From: Conexibacter arvalis
Lineage (GTDB): Bacteria; Actinomycetota; Thermoleophilia; Solirubrobacterales; Solirubrobacteraceae
NCBI RefSeq assembly: GCF_014199525.1
Contig: NZ_JACHNU010000007.1
Location: 62,001-126,000 of the forward strand
DNA length: 64,000 nt
Reading direction: 5' to 3'
The notes beneath the pieces were generated by a model that searched no databases, was not told the DNA's origin, and saw only the letters and a list, made by a program, of their open reading frames with translations. Shown piece by piece: positions 16,604 to 26,227 of the stretch. Position 1 is the stretch's first letter, and each line of letters starts with the position of its first letter. Both the position numbers and the translations under genes were made by a program.

Positions 16604-18343
16604 ATGGCCGGCAGCAGCAACGGCCGGGTCGTCCCGGCGGCGTATCCGCCGCCGGTCGACTCGCCGAGAGAGTTCATCAAGCGCGGCCTCGATCCCGAGG
16701 ACGAGCTGATCGAGGTCGGCGTCGCGATCGTCGGAGGCGGCACGGCAGGTCTCGCGGCCGCGAACCGGCTGTTGCAGCTGCTGGCCGACGATCCGGAGCT
16801 GATGGAGAGCCTCGGCGAGGTTCCCGTCGCCGTGCTCGAGAAGGCGAAGACCTGCGGCGGCCACACCCTCTCGGGCGCGGTCGTCCGCCCCGAGCCGCTC
16901 CAGGAGCTGTACCCGGACATGACCCGGGAGGACTGGCGCAAGGAGGGCTTCGCCTTCGGCGAGGTGACCAAGGAGGCCGTCTACCTCACGCCGACGAGCA
17001 AGGCGAAGGTGCGGATCCCGACGCCGCCGAACTTCAAGAACCACGGCAACGAGGTGATCTCGGTCGCGGCGCTCGCCCGCTACCAGCAGCGGATCGCCGA
17101 GGAGCAGGGCGCCTACATCCTCACCGAGACCTCCGCGACCCAGCTGATCGTCGACGAGGGCCGCGTCGTCGGCGTCCGCTCCGGCGACAAGGGCCGCGGC
17201 AAGGACGGTCAGCCGCTCGGCAACTTCGAGCCGGGCACCGACATCAAGGCGAGATACGTGATCCTCGCCGAGGGCTGCTGGGGCTCGCTCACCGGCGCCG
17301 CGATCCGCGAGTTCGACCTCGACAGGGACCGCGAGCCGCAGGTGTGGGAGCTGGGCGTCAAGGAGGTCTGGAAGGTCCCGAGACCGCTCGACCGCCTGAT
17401 CCACACGATGGGCCCGTGGCCGCTGAAGCTGTCGTCGAAGTACGGCCAGGTCGGCGGCACGTGGATCTACCCGATGAAGGACGAGAGAACCGGCGACGAC
17501 CTCGTCTCGATCGGCTTCGTGATGGAGCTGGAGTACGCCGACGCGACGACGTCGGTCCACGACATGCTCCAGCTGTTCAAGCTGCACCCGCTGGTGAGAG
17601 GGATCCTCGAGGGCGGCGAGCGCGTCGCGTGGGGCGCGAAGGCGCTGCCGGGCGGCGGCTACTGGTCGATGCCGAAGCTGTCGATGCCGGGCGCGCTGCT
17701 GGTCGGCGACGCCGCCGGCATGGTCGACACGATGGCGCTGAAGGGCGTCCACCACTGCATCAACTCCGGCAAGATCGCCGGCGAGGTGATCTACGACGCG
17801 CTGAAGGCCGGCGAGGACTCGATCGAGATCTACGAGGAGAAGATCGAGAACTCGATCACCGGCAGAGAGCTGTACGAGGTCCGCAACGCCCGCCAGCCGC
17901 TCCAGCAGGGCATGATCAAGGCCGGTCCGGCGATCGGCATGTCGATCCTGTCGAAGGGCAAGCTGCCCCCGGGCCGTCTGAAGTGGCACAAGAACGACGA
18001 GAAGGGGATGTTCATCGGCAAGACCGCCGAGATCTACCCGAGACCGGACAACAGATACACGTTCGACAAGCTCTCGTCGGTCTTCATCACCGGCAACGCG
18101 ACCCGCGACGACGCGCCCAACCACATCCGCGTGCGCAGAAACGTCCCGCGCGAGGTGGCGGAGACGTGGAAGTGGATGTGCCCCGCCGGCGTCTACGAGA
18201 TCCCCGAGGACGCGCCGGAGAGCGGCAACGTCGACGTGATCGTCAACTACACCAACTGCGTGCAGTGCGGTGCGATCACGGCGAAGGGCGGTCGCCTCAC
18301 GACCCCCGAGGGCGGCGACGGGCCGCTCTACACGATCACCTGA
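16604..18343 (+). CDS. Electron transfer flavoprotein-quinone oxidoreductase (ETF dehydrogenase)
   Basis: A 579-aa flavoprotein of the FixC/ETF-QO family that passes electrons from reduced ETF to the membrane quinone. The FAD-binding motif is VAIVGGGTAGLAAANRL (about residues 41-57). ALLVGDAAGMVD and KGVHHCINSGKIAGE are the conserved FAD/quinone-side segments. The C-terminal ferredoxin-like domain has CPAGVYEI and NCVQCGAITAK. Most ETF-QO proteins carry four cluster cysteines (one in CPAGVY, three in CxxCxxC). Here the last is Ile, leaving three. Cluster assembly may therefore differ. It is the third gene of the etf operon. Confidence 0.88.
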   Translation: MAGSSNGRVVPAAYPPPVDSPREFIKRGLDPEDELIEVGVAIVGGGTAGLAAANRLLQLLADDPELMESLGEVPVAVLEKAKTCGGHTLSGAVVRPEPLQELYPDMTREDWRKEGFAFGEVTKEAVYLTPTSKAKVRIPTPPNFKNHGNEVISVAALARYQQRIAEEQGAYILTETSATQLIVDEGRVVGVRSGDKGRGKDGQPLGNFEPGTDIKARYVILAEGCWGSLTGAAIREFDLDRDREPQVWELGVKEVWKVPRPLDRLIHTMGPWPLKLSSKYGQVGGTWIYPMKDERTGDDLVSIGFVMELEYADATTSVHDMLQLFKLHPLVRGILEGGERVAWGAKALPGGGYWSMPKLSMPGALLVGDAAGMVDTMALKGVHHCINSGKIAGEVIYDALKAGEDSIEIYEEKIENSITGRELYEVRNARQPLQQGMIKAGPAIGMSILSKGKLPPGRLKWHKNDEKGMFIGKTAEIYPRPDNRYTFDKLSSVFITGNATRDDAPNHIRVRRNVPREVAETWKWMCPAGVYEIPEDAPESGNVDVIVNYTNCVQCGAITAKGGRLTTPEGGDGPLYTIT

Positions 18344-18357
18344 GCGAACCCTCCTGA

Positions 18358-18388
18358 GGGCCGTGCGCGCCGCCGGCGCGCGCGGCCC
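18358..18388 (+). terminator. Terminator after the etf operon
   Basis: 14-bp arms starting GGGCCGTGCGC and ending GCGCGGCCC around a 3-nt loop, with one G-U pair. It directly follows the ETF dehydrogenase stop. There is no U-tract. Confidence 0.6.
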
Positions 18389-18421
18389 CCGTCGCTCCGG
18401 CCGTCGTCACCTGCGGTGGGG

Positions 18422-18437
18422 TGTGAACACGGTCACA
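18422..18437. promoter_or_regulatory. Perfect CRP/FNR-type site TGTGA-N6-TCACA
   Basis: TGTGA-ACACGG-TCACA matches the consensus half-sites of CRP-family regulators exactly. A -10-like TTATAG lies at 18466-18471, 8 nt before the secreted-protein start, so the site is centred about 48 bp upstream of the likely transcription start, close to an activating position. No Crp gene is in the window. Confidence 0.5.
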
Positions 18438-18479
18438 TCCACGCAACTTCTCTCGCCGGGCGTGGTTATAGCGGTCACC

Positions 18480-19340
18480 ATGAGACGCGCAGGCACGATC
18501 ACGCGCGTCCTCCCGGCCTTGCTGACCCTCGCGCTGGCCGCCGGCATCCCGGCGACCGCGGCGTCGGCGGCGACCGCCGGGACGACGGCGAAGAGAACCC
18601 GGGCGATCCCGCCGCCCCCATCCAAGAGCGGCTCCAAGCCGGCCTACTCGGCGCGGCTGCTCCAGTGCAGACGGTCGCCGCAGACGGCGAGCCGCACCGC
18701 GACGGTCAGCGCCGTCATGCGGCCGACCGCCGCGGGCAGAAGACTGTCGCTGCGCGTCGCCCTGTATCAGCGCCCGCTCGGCGGCGGCCGCTGGGCGCTG
18801 CGCGCCGACGTCCCCGGGCTGAGCGAGTGGACCAGCCCGAGCGATTCGTCGATCGGCAGCCGCGCCGCCGACGTCTACCGCTACCGCCAGGCGGTCGGGC
18901 GGCTCGCCGTCCCGTACGCGTACCGCTTCAGAGTGACCTTCCGCTGGAGCGACGCGAACGGCCGCCCGGTCGCGGAGGCCGTCGTCAACACGGCGACCTG
19001 CCGGGAGCCCGACCTGCGGCCCGACCTCGTGCTGACGAGAGCGGTCGCCGACCCCCTCCTGCCCGGCCAGACGAGCGCGCGCTACATCGTCACGGTCCGC
19101 AACGTCGGCCGCGCCGCCGCCACCGGCGTGCAGGTCGCGGCGACCTTCTCCTCGCCGACGCGCACCGTCCGCAAGCTGGCGCCGTCGGAGAGCGCCGACC
19201 TCGTCTTCTGGGGCCCGCCGTGCGGCGGCGCCGAGCCGGCGCCGAGCTTCCTCGCCGATCCCTCCAACCTGATCGACGAGGCGCGCGAGACCAACAACAG
19301 CCTCGTCGCGACCTGCCCGGCTACACTGGACGGACCATGA
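18480..19340 (+). CDS. Secreted CARDB-domain protein
   Basis: A 286-aa exported protein. The N-terminus has a signal peptide (RR, hydrophobic core [13 protein letters not shown], cleavage near ATAASAA). Residues about 180-275 form a CARDB-like beta-sandwich: [19 protein letters not shown], then [16 protein letters not shown], then [12 protein letters not shown], the typical 'E.NETNN' end. Cysteines at four places could form disulfides. CARDB modules mediate adhesion or protein contacts at the cell surface; the partner is unknown. The stop overlaps the rpmE start (ATGA), and the rpmE promoter lies inside its 3' end. A CRP-type site lies upstream. Confidence 0.78.
   Translation: MRRAGTITRVLPALLTLALAAGIPATAASAATAGTTAKRTRAIPPPPSKSGSKPAYSARLLQCRRSPQTASRTATVSAVMRPTAAGRRLSLRVALYQRPLGGGRWALRADVPGLSEWTSPSDSSIGSRAADVYRYRQAVGRLAVPYAYRFRVTFRWSDANGRPVAEAVVNTATCREPDLRPDLVLTRAVADPLLPGQTSARYIVTVRNVGRAAATGVQVAATFSSPTRTVRKLAPSESADLVFWGPPCGGAEPAPSFLADPSNLIDEARETNNSLVATCPATLDGP
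19322..19327 (+). promoter_or_regulatory. -10-like TACACT for rpmE inside the upstream gene
   Basis: TACACT lies 9 nt before the rpmE ATG, within the last codons of the CARDB gene. It would give rpmE its own near-leaderless transcript. Confidence 0.35.
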
Positions 19341-19555
19341 AGCCCGACATCCACCCCAACTACGTCGAGTCGCACGTCCGCTGCACGTGCGGCAACACGT
19401 TCACGACCCGCTCTGTGGAGCCGACGATCAACGTCGAGATCTGCTCGGCGTGCCACCCGTTCTACACCGGCAGACAGAAGCTCGTCGACACCGGTGGACG
19501 TGTGGAGCGCTTCCAGCGCCGCGCCGCGAAGCGCGCCGCCAAGGCCGGCGCCTGA
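19337..19555 (+). CDS. rpmE: Ribosomal protein bL31 (zinc-binding form)
   Basis: A 72-aa bL31 of the large subunit. The N-terminus [10 protein letters not shown] is typical. The zinc-ribbon cysteines are in RCTCGNTF and [12 protein letters not shown], so this is the Cys-containing (C+) paralogue. The basic C-terminus ([11 protein letters not shown]) fits RNA binding. It is followed by prfA, as in mycobacteria. Confidence 0.95.
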   Translation: MKPDIHPNYVESHVRCTCGNTFTTRSVEPTINVEICSACHPFYTGRQKLVDTGGRVERFQRRAAKRAAKAGA

Positions 19556-19617
19556 CGCATACCGTGCCGCTCGCCGCCGCCCGCTGAGCCGCGGCGAGCT
19601 CGCACCCGCTGCTGCCT

Positions 19618-19623
19618 TACACT
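19618..19623 (+). promoter_or_regulatory. -10-like TACACT for prfA
   Basis: TACACT lies 7 nt before the prfA ATG; no ribosome-binding site fits between them. This suggests a leaderless prfA transcript. Confidence 0.35.
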
Positions 19624-19630
19624 CGACCCC

Positions 19631-20680
19631 ATGATCGAGCAGCTCGTCGAGCAGATCGAGTCCCGGTTCGAGGAACTCGAGCAGCAGATGTCGGATCCCG
19701 AGGTGATCGGGGACCGTGAACGCTACGCCGAGACGGGCCGCCAGTACCGCGACCTCGAGGAGGCGGCGCGCCTCGCCGCCGAGTGGCGCCGCGCCGCCGA
19801 CGACGCCGCCGGCGCGCGCGAGCTGCTGGAGGAGGACGGCGACGACCCCGAGCTGCGGGAGCTGCTGTCGAGAGCGAGAGAGCGGCTCGACGCGCTCGAC
19901 GAGGAGATCCGCCTCGCGATGGTCGAGAAGGATCCCAACGACGACAAGAACGTGATCGTCGAGATCCGCCCCGGCGCCGGCGGCGACGAGGCCGGCCTGT
20001 TCGCCGGCGACCTCTACCGCATGTTCACCCGCTACGCCGAGCGGCGCGGCTTCAAGACCGAGCCGATGGCGGAGAGCGACGGCCAGTTCACCTTCGCGGT
20101 CAAGGGCGACGGCGCCTACTCGGTCTTCAAGTTCGAGGGCGGGACCCATCGCGTCCAGCGCGTCCCGGAGACCGAGTCGCAGGGCCGCATCCACACCTCG
20201 ACCGCGACCGTCGCGGTGCTGCCGGAGGCCGAGGAGGTTGACGTCGCCGTCGACCCCAACGACCTTCAGATCGACGTCTACCGCTCGTCGGGGCCCGGCG
20301 GGCAGTCGGTCAACACGACCGACTCGGCGGTCCGCATCACGCACAGACCGTCGGGGATCGTCGTCTCGATGCAGGACGAGAAGTCGCAGCTGCAGAACCG
20401 CGAGAAGGCGATGCGGGTGCTGCGCGCGCGGCTCTACGAGGCGGCGCTCGCCGAGCAGCAGGCGGAGCTGTCGGCCAACCGCCTCGCGCAGGTCGGCAGC
20501 GGCGAGCGGGCCGAGAAGATCCGCACGTACAACTTCCCCCAGGGCCGTGTGACCGACCACCGCATCAAGCTGACGGTCCACAACCTCGACGCCGTGCTCG
20601 CCGGCGAGCTCGACGAGGTCTCCGACGCGCTGCAGGACGATGAGAAGCGGCGTCGACTCCAGCAGCAGGCAGAGGCCTGA
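19631..20680 (+). CDS. prfA: Peptide chain release factor 1
   Basis: A 349-aa class I release factor for UAA/UAG. The codon-recognition tripeptide region is [14 protein letters not shown] (PxT form). The catalytic GGQ is in [19 protein letters not shown]. The N-terminal coiled domain and C-terminal [14 protein letters not shown] are standard. The Gln of GGQ is the target of the methyltransferase encoded by the overlapping prmC gene. Confidence 0.96.
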   Translation: MIEQLVEQIESRFEELEQQMSDPEVIGDRERYAETGRQYRDLEEAARLAAEWRRAADDAAGARELLEEDGDDPELRELLSRARERLDALDEEIRLAMVEKDPNDDKNVIVEIRPGAGGDEAGLFAGDLYRMFTRYAERRGFKTEPMAESDGQFTFAVKGDGAYSVFKFEGGTHRVQRVPETESQGRIHTSTATVAVLPEAEEVDVAVDPNDLQIDVYRSSGPGGQSVNTTDSAVRITHRPSGIVVSMQDEKSQLQNREKAMRVLRARLYEAALAEQQAELSANRLAQVGSGERAEKIRTYNFPQGRVTDHRIKLTVHNLDAVLAGELDEVSDALQDDEKRRRLQQQAEA

Positions 20681-21590
20681 GGCCGGCGCGGCCGCGCCGG
20701 CGGGCGACGCGACGGCGGCCTCGCCCGGGACCGGCTCGGCGCCCGATCCGGAGGGGTGGGCCTTCGCCGACGGTCCCTCGGTGCGGATGTCGCTCGCGAT
20801 CGCGACCGCCGACCTGCGCGAGGCCGGCTGCGACAACCCGCGGCTCGACGCCGAGCTGCTGCTCGCCGACGCGCTGCGCGCGACGCGGACCTCGCTCCAT
20901 CTGCACCCGGAGCGGATCCTCGCCGCCGACGAGAGCGCGCGCTTCGCGGCGGCGGTCGCCCGCCGCCGCGCCCGCGAGCCGGTCGCCTACATCCGCGGCA
21001 CGCGCGGCTTCCGCCACATCGACCTGATCGTCGACCGGCGCGTGCTCGTGCCGCGGCCGGAGACCGAGCTGCTGGTCGAGGTCGCGCTGCGCCTGCCGCG
21101 CGGCGCGCGCGTCGCCGACGTCGGCACCGGCAGCGGCGCCGTCGCGCTCGCCCTCAAGCACGAGCGGCCCGACCTGCAGGTGGTGGCGACCGACGTCAGC
21201 GCCGACGCGCTCGCCGTCGCGCGGGCCAACGCGGAGGCGCTGCGGCTCGACGTCGCCTTCGTACAGGGCGACCTGCTCGACGCCGTCGCGGGGCCGCTCG
21301 ACGCCGTCCTCTCCAACCCGCCGTACGTCCCCGACGGCGACCGCGACGGGCTGGAGCCCGAGGTTGCGGTCCACGAGCCCGCGCTGGCGCTGTTCGCCGG
21401 CGGCGACGGGCTCGACGTGCTGCGCCGCCTCGCCCGCGCCGCCGCGGCCCGGGCGCCGTTCGTCGCCTTCGAGCTGGGGCAGGGGCAGGCCGGCGCCGTC
21501 GCGGAGCTGCTGCGGGAGGCGGGGATGAGCACGGTCGCCGCCCATCGCGACCTCGCCGGGATCGAGCGGGTCGTCGTGGGGGAGCGGTGA
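20640..21590 (+). CDS. prmC: Release factor N5-glutamine methyltransferase
   Basis: Methylates the GGQ glutamine of RF1 and RF2. The N-terminal helical domain begins at about [20 protein letters not shown]. The SAM motif is [15 protein letters not shown] and the catalytic motif is [10 protein letters not shown]. From the ATG at 20640 (41-nt overlap with prfA) the protein is 316 aa with a 47-residue Ala/Gly/Pro-rich N-terminus absent from the family. GTG 20781 gives a compact start that fits the family better, so the true start is uncertain. It is coupled to tsaC by GTGA. Confidence 0.9.
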   Translation: MRSGVDSSSRQRPEAGAAAPAGDATAASPGTGSAPDPEGWAFADGPSVRMSLAIATADLREAGCDNPRLDAELLLADALRATRTSLHLHPERILAADESARFAAAVARRRAREPVAYIRGTRGFRHIDLIVDRRVLVPRPETELLVEVALRLPRGARVADVGTGSGAVALALKHERPDLQVVATDVSADALAVARANAEALRLDVAFVQGDLLDAVAGPLDAVLSNPPYVPDGDRDGLEPEVAVHEPALALFAGGDGLDVLRRLARAAAARAPFVAFELGQGQAGAVAELLREAGMSTVAAHRDLAGIERVVVGER

Positions 21591-22258
21591 GCGGCCGCGC
21601 GCTGACCGCGGCCGACGCCGACGCCTTCTCCGCCTGCCTCGCCGGCGGCGGCGTCGCCGTCTTCCCCACCGACACGGTCTACGGACTGGCCGCCCGCGCC
21701 GGCGACGAGGCGGCCGTCGCGCGCATCTACGCGCTGAAGGGCCGCGCGCCGGACAAGCCGGCCGCGACGATGTGGTTCGACCGCGACGTCGCGCTGGCCG
21801 CGCTCGAGGCCGAGTCGCCGCTCGGCCCGCGCCTTCGCGCCGCCTGCGAGGCGCTGCTGCCCGGCGGCGTCACGCTGCTGCTGCCGGACATCGCCGCCTC
21901 CGCGGGCGGCGTGCCGCGCTCGCCCGCGGGGCGAGAGCCGGATCCGCAGTCTCCGGCGCAAGCGCCGGCGCGCGGGGTGCGCGTGCCGCGGCTGGAGGGA
22001 CCGTTGGCGGCGCTGGCGGTGGTGCCGCATGCCGTGACGCAGTCGAGCGCCAACCTCGCCGGCGGGCCCGACCCGCGCACCGTCGCCGAGATCCCCGCGG
22101 CGATCCGCGCCGGCGCCGACCTCGTGCTCGACGCCGGGCCGCTGCCCGGGACGCCGTCGACCGTCGTCGACCTGCGCCGCTACGAAGCCGACGGCAGCTG
22201 GGCGATCGTGCGCCGCGGCGCGGTGGCGGAGGCGGCGGTCGCGGCGGCGCTCGGCTGA
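21587..22258 (+). CDS. tsaC: L-threonylcarbamoyladenylate synthase (TsaC/Sua5 family)
   Basis: A 223-aa YrdC-domain protein that makes threonylcarbamoyl-AMP for t6A37 tRNA modification. Recognisable segments are FPTDTVYGLAARAGDE, IYALKGRAPDKP, AVTQSSANLAGGPDP and the terminal STVVDLR. The GTG at 21587 overlaps the prmC stop. An insertion of about 30 residues rich in Pro/Ala/Arg (near SPAGREPDPQSPAQAPARG) sits between two core strands and is not typical. Confidence 0.88.
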   Translation: MSGRALTAADADAFSACLAGGGVAVFPTDTVYGLAARAGDEAAVARIYALKGRAPDKPAATMWFDRDVALAALEAESPLGPRLRAACEALLPGGVTLLLPDIAASAGGVPRSPAGREPDPQSPAQAPARGVRVPRLEGPLAALAVVPHAVTQSSANLAGGPDPRTVAEIPAAIRAGADLVLDAGPLPGTPSTVVDLRRYEADGSWAIVRRGAVAEAAVAAALG

Positions 22259-22313
22259 GCGCCGCGCCGCGGCCGGGTGCGGCGAGTGCCGTTGGTACTC
22301 TCGTGCGGCCGCC

Positions 22314-22757
22314 ATGAAGATCGCCATCGCCTCAGACCACGCCGGCTTCGCGCTGAAGTCGCATCTCGCCGCGGCGCTCGCCGCCGCCGGCCACGACGTC
22401 GCCGACCTCGGGACCGACGGCCCCGACTCGGTCGACTACCCGCAGTTCGCCGAGCCGGCCGCCGAGCTCGTCGGGAGGGGGGAGGTCGACCGCGGCGTGC
22501 TCGTCTGCGGCTCCGGCAACGGCGTCGCGATCGTCGCCAACAAGGTCCACGGCGTCCGCGCGGTCAACGCCCACGACGTGGAGGAGGCCGAGATGTGCCG
22601 GCGCCACAACGACGCCAACGTCGTCACCCTGTCGGGCGCGCGCCTGACGCCGGACGCGGCCGACGCGATCGTCGCCGCGTTCCTCGCCACCGACTTCGAC
22701 GGCGGTCGCCACGCCCGCCGCGTCAACCAGATCACCGCGATGGAGACGCCCGCATGA
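22314..22757 (+). CDS. rpiB: Ribose-5-phosphate isomerase B
   Basis: A 147-aa RpiB/LacAB-family isomerase (ribose-5-P to ribulose-5-P). The N-terminus [12 protein letters not shown] and the active-site Cys65 in [12 protein letters not shown] are diagnostic; [11 protein letters not shown] is the phosphate-side segment. A TACTCT -10-like box is at 22296-22301. Its stop overlaps the glyA start (ATGA), a linkage also seen in other bacteria. Confidence 0.95.
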   Translation: MKIAIASDHAGFALKSHLAAALAAAGHDVADLGTDGPDSVDYPQFAEPAAELVGRGEVDRGVLVCGSGNGVAIVANKVHGVRAVNAHDVEEAEMCRRHNDANVVTLSGARLTPDAADAIVAAFLATDFDGGRHARRVNQITAMETPA

Positions 22758-24049
22758 CCGACCTTCCCGCCGACTTCTTCAACAAGCCGCTCGCCGAGGT
22801 CGACCCGGAGATCGCGGACGCGCTCCAGCGCGAGCTGGAGCGCCAGCAGCGAACGCTGGAGATGATCGCCTCGGAGAACTTCGTCCCGCAGGCGGTCCTC
22901 GACTGTCAGGGCAGCGTGCTGACGAACAAGTACGCCGAGGGCTACCCCGGCCGCCGCTACTACGGCGGCTGCGAGTGGGTCGACGTCGCCGAGCAGCTGG
23001 CGATCGACCGCGCCAAGGAGCTGTTCGGCGCCGAGCACGCCAACGTCCAGGCGCACTCCGGCGCGCAGGCCAACACCGCCGTCTACCACGCCCTGCTGCA
23101 GCCGGGCGACACGATCATGGGCCTCGAGCTGGCCCACGGCGGCCATCTCTCGCACGGCATGAGAATCAACGTCTCCGGCCGCCTGTACGACATCGCCCCG
23201 TACCAGGTGCGGCGCGAGACGAGCCTGATCGACATGGACGACGTCGAGCGGATCGCCAAGGAGCGCAAGCCGAAGCTGCTGCTCGCCGGCTGGTCGGCCT
23301 ACACGCGCCAGCTCGACTTCGCCCGCTTCCGCGAGATCGCCGACGCGGTCGGCGCCCTCCTGATGGTCGACATGGCGCACTTCGCCGGCCTCGTCGCGGC
23401 CGGCCTGCACCCGAACCCGGTGCCGTACGCCGACGTCGTCACGACGACGACGCACAAGACGATCGGCGGCGGCCGCGGCGGCCTGATCCTCTGCAGAGAG
23501 GAGCACGCCAGAAAGATCAACTCGGCGATCTTCCCCGGCCAGCAGGGCGGTCCGCTGGAGCACGTGATCGCCGGCAAGGCGGTCGCGTTCAAGATCGCGA
23601 TGAGCGACGCCTTCAAGGAGCGCCAGCGGCGCACGATCGCCGGCGCGCAGGCGCTCGCGACGGAGCTGCTGGAGGGCGGCGCCGAGCACGGCGTCAGCGT
23701 GCTGACGGGCGGCACCGACGTCCATCTCGTGCTCGCCGACCTGCGCGAGTCCGAGCTCGACGGCCAGCAGGCGGAGGACCGCCTCCACGAGGTCGGCATC
23801 ACCGTCAACCGCAACGCCGTCCCGTTCGACCCGCGTCCGCCGATGGTCTCCAGCGGCCTGCGGATCGGCTCGCCGGCGCTCGCCACGCGCGGCTTCCAGG
23901 TCGACGACTTCCACGAGGTCGGCAAGGTGATCGCCGCGACGCTGTCGCCGGCCTTCGAGACGCGCAAGGCCGAGCTCGCCGAGCGCGTGAGCGCGCTGGC
24001 CGACAAGCACCCGCTGTACGCGCACCTGGGCACGCCGACGCCCGCCTAG
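22754..24049 (+). CDS. glyA: Serine hydroxymethyltransferase
   Basis: A 431-aa PLP enzyme that interconverts serine and glycine and charges tetrahydrofolate with one-carbon units. The PLP lysine is Lys235 in [14 protein letters not shown]. Other family markers are [25 protein letters not shown] and [10 protein letters not shown]. It is coupled to rpiB. The loop after the lysine reads GGGRGG rather than the common GPRGG, a conservative change. Confidence 0.96.
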   Translation: MTDLPADFFNKPLAEVDPEIADALQRELERQQRTLEMIASENFVPQAVLDCQGSVLTNKYAEGYPGRRYYGGCEWVDVAEQLAIDRAKELFGAEHANVQAHSGAQANTAVYHALLQPGDTIMGLELAHGGHLSHGMRINVSGRLYDIAPYQVRRETSLIDMDDVERIAKERKPKLLLAGWSAYTRQLDFARFREIADAVGALLMVDMAHFAGLVAAGLHPNPVPYADVVTTTTHKTIGGGRGGLILCREEHARKINSAIFPGQQGGPLEHVIAGKAVAFKIAMSDAFKERQRRTIAGAQALATELLEGGAEHGVSVLTGGTDVHLVLADLRESELDGQQAEDRLHEVGITVNRNAVPFDPRPPMVSSGLRIGSPALATRGFQVDDFHEVGKVIAATLSPAFETRKAELAERVSALADKHPLYAHLGTPTPA

Positions 24050-24112
24050 CGGCACGGCCCGGACCGCGGCAGGCGCCGCGGTCCACCGGCCCTGCCACAC
24101 TCTGTCCCCGGC

Positions 24113-25339
24113 ATGAACGAGCTCGACGCCGTCTTCGCCTTCCTCGTCGCCCTGGCCGTGGCAGCGATCACGACCCCGCTGGCGGCGAGGCTGGCCTTCC
24201 GGATCGGCGCCGTCGACGAGCCGCGGGAGCGCGGCCTCGCCGCGCGCGCGACGCCGCTGCTCGGCGGCCTGGCGATCCTCGCGGGGGTCCTCGTCGCGGC
24301 GGCGATCTGGCTGCCGCTCACCGACGAGACGCGCGGGATCCTGCTCGGCGCCGCGCTGATCGCGCTCGTCGGCGCGATCGACGACGTGATCGACCTGCCG
24401 CCGCAGTGGAAGCTGCTGGGGCAGGTCGCGGCGGCGGTGATCCCGGTCGCCGCCGGCGTGCGGGTCGAGAACATCACGCTGCCGTTCCTCGGCGCCGTCG
24501 ACTTCGGCGAGCTCGGCGGCGTGCTGACGGTGATCGGCCTCGTCGGCTTGATGAACGTCGTCAACTTCTCCGACGGCGTCGACGGGCTCGCCGCCGGCGT
24601 CTGCGCGATCAGCGCCGTCGCCTTCTCGATCATCGCCTTCGACCTCGGGCGCGACGGCGCCGGCGTGCTCGCCGCGATCGTCGCCGGCGCCGCGCTCGGC
24701 TTCCTCTTCCACAACTTCCACCCGGCGTCGATCTTCATGGGCGACTGCGGCGCGCTGCTGCTCGGCTTCCTGCTCGGCTGCGTCGCCGTGCAGGGCACGC
24801 TCAAGACCAACGCGCTGATCGCGCTCGTCGGGCCGCTGGCGATCCTCGCCGTGCCCTTCCTCGACACGAGCTTCGTCGTCGCGCGACGGCTGAAGTACCG
24901 CCGCGCGCCGTGGTCGGCGGACGCGCAGCACTTCCACCACCGGCTGGCGCGGGTCGGCTTCAGCCAGCGTCGCACGGTGCTCTACCTGTACGCCTGGACG
25001 ATCCTGCTCGCCGGGCTCGCGGTCGCGCTGCGCTTCATCCCGTACACGGACAACCACGGCAACTTCAACCTCGGCTGGACGCTGCTGCTCGGCGCCGTCG
25101 CGCTGTTCGTCGCCGGCGCCAGCGTCTACCTCGTGATGGTGCTGGAGATCCTCAAGCTGAAGCGGCTGCGGGCGTGGCAGATGCGCCGCGCCGACCCGAC
25201 GACGACCGAGCACGAGATCGTCGCGCAGGTCGAGAGCGACCTCGAGACGGGCGAGTTCGCCGCCGTCGAGGAGGGCGGCTCCGGCCAGCGGCGGTCGGGG
25301 CAGCCCCCGGCGCCGGCCTCTCAGCGCGGCGCGCCGTAG
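24113..25339 (+). CDS. wecA: Undecaprenyl-phosphate GlcNAc-1-phosphate transferase family (WecA/TagO)
   Basis: A 408-aa polytopic membrane enzyme of the MraY/WecA family that loads a sugar-1-phosphate onto the lipid carrier. Conserved elements are the Asp-rich loop GAIDDVIDLPP, the catalytic NFSDGVDGLAAG, HPASIFMGDCGALLLGF and the His-rich DAQHFHHRLARVG. About 11 hydrophobic segments are visible. The last 60 residues are a hydrophilic cytoplasmic tail. In Mycobacterium the same gene (rfe, Rv1302) lies just before atpI. The 3' end overlaps the convergent TetR gene by 19 nt. Confidence 0.9.
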   Translation: MNELDAVFAFLVALAVAAITTPLAARLAFRIGAVDEPRERGLAARATPLLGGLAILAGVLVAAAIWLPLTDETRGILLGAALIALVGAIDDVIDLPPQWKLLGQVAAAVIPVAAGVRVENITLPFLGAVDFGELGGVLTVIGLVGLMNVVNFSDGVDGLAAGVCAISAVAFSIIAFDLGRDGAGVLAAIVAGAALGFLFHNFHPASIFMGDCGALLLGFLLGCVAVQGTLKTNALIALVGPLAILAVPFLDTSFVVARRLKYRRAPWSADAQHFHHRLARVGFSQRRTVLYLYAWTILLAGLAVALRFIPYTDNHGNFNLGWTLLLGAVALFVAGASVYLVMVLEILKLKRLRAWQMRRADPTTTEHEIVAQVESDLETGEFAAVEEGGSGQRRSGQPPAPASQRGAP

Positions 25340-25944
25340 ACGGCCGACAGCCAGATCCGCAGCAGCGCGTCGACGAACGGCTGCTCCGGCACGCTGCCGG
25401 GCTGGACCAGCCGCTCGTAGGCGCTGCGCTCGGTCATCCACACGAGCGCGAAGGCGGTGGCGTGCGCGGGGACCGCGGGGTCGGCGTTCCCGTCTGCCTG
25501 CTCGCGCTCGATCCGCTCGCGCGTCGAGTCGACGAAGCGGCCGACGAGCGCGCGCCAGAAGACGGCGACCTCCTCGTCGTAGGCGGCCGCCTCGACGATC
25601 GCCCGCAGCAGCGCCGGATGGCGGTGGTAGATGCCGACGATCTTCGCGATCGCGTCCCTCAGCTCGGCGCGGCCGTCGCCGTCGCCGGCCCACCAGCGCT
25701 CGGCCTCGCCGAACAGCTCGTCGGCGACGCCCGCGGTCAGCCGCCTCAGCAGCTCGCGCTTGTCGCGGAAGTAGAAGTAGAAGGCGGTGCGGGAGATGCC
25801 GGCGCGCGTCGCGATCCGCTCGATCCCCAGCTCCGAGTAGGCGGCGCCCTCCTCCAGCAGCGCCTCGGTCGCCTCCAGCACGCTCGCCTCGACGGCCGCC
25901 CGCTTGGAGCTCTGCGCCTCGGTCCGTCGGCTCAGCGATGCCAT
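25321..25944 (-). CDS. TetR-family transcriptional regulator
   Basis: A 207-aa TetR-type repressor. The N-terminal HTH (about residues 14-60) ends in the recognition segment RAGISRTAFYFYFRDKRELL. The C-terminal ligand domain is EthR-like in pattern (SAYERLVQPGS near the end). The ATG at 25944 gives the family N-terminus; an upstream in-frame start at 26046 adds an Arg-rich stretch and is rejected. It is convergent with wecA and divergent from the atp operon. Target and ligand are unknown. Confidence 0.87.
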   Translation of the reverse strand: MASLSRRTEAQSSKRAAVEASVLEATEALLEEGAAYSELGIERIATRAGISRTAFYFYFRDKRELLRRLTAGVADELFGEAERWWAGDGDGRAELRDAIAKIVGIYHRHPALLRAIVEAAAYDEEVAVFWRALVGRFVDSTRERIEREQADGNADPAVPAHATAFALVWMTERSAYERLVQPGSVPEQPFVDALLRIWLSAVYGAPR

Positions 25945-26125
25945 CCGGGCCAGCCTATCGCCCGCGCAGACCCTCCGCCGCAGGCGCCGGCGGCCGTCGG
26001 CCGGGGGCCGCGGCGCCCGCGGCGACGGCGTCGATCTCAGACCCAAAACCGACTCGCGCGCGGGCCGGCCCGTCTATCGCGCGGGCGCGTGCGCGTGTAG
26101 AAACCGAGTGGCGACTGTCACTAAG

Positions 26126-26155
26126 TTGTTACAAGCCGGCACGAGTCGGTAAGCT
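26126..26155 (+). promoter_or_regulatory. Candidate promoter of the ATP synthase operon
   Basis: TTGTTA (26126-26131), 18 nt, TAAGCT (26150-26155), in a locally AT-rich stretch (about 26095-26165) that stands out in this genome. The transcript would start near 26162, leaving a leader of about 120 nt. Confidence 0.5.
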
Positions 26156-26199
26156 CTTCATAAGCCCGCAGGCAAAGCGTCTTCCGCCAGGCCCGCGGA

Positions 26200-26227
26200 G
26201 ACCCGCCCCGCCGGTGCGGGTCCTTTT
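26200..26227 (+). terminator. Terminator-like hairpin in the atp operon leader
   Basis: GACCCGC (26200-26206) pairs with GCGGGTC (26216-26222) over a 9-nt loop, followed by CTTTT. It lies between the candidate promoter and the first atp gene, so it could act as an attenuator. The rest of the 341-bp gap 25945-26285 shows nothing else I can name. Confidence 0.5.

Noticed and set aside
22436-25693. 1085-aa open frame on the minus strand opposite rpiB-glyA-wecA
   Set aside because: Arg/Asp/Ala-rich shadow of three well-identified plus-strand genes; no domain, typical of very GC-rich DNA.
25321-25944. The local TetR protein as the regulator of the dyad before etfBA
   Set aside because: No evidence links the two loci 11 kb apart; TetR genes are numerous in such genomes.
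26041-26160. Possible tRNA or small RNA in the gap before the atp operon
   Set aside because: No cloverleaf or other recognisable RNA fold; the region is better explained as promoter and leader.
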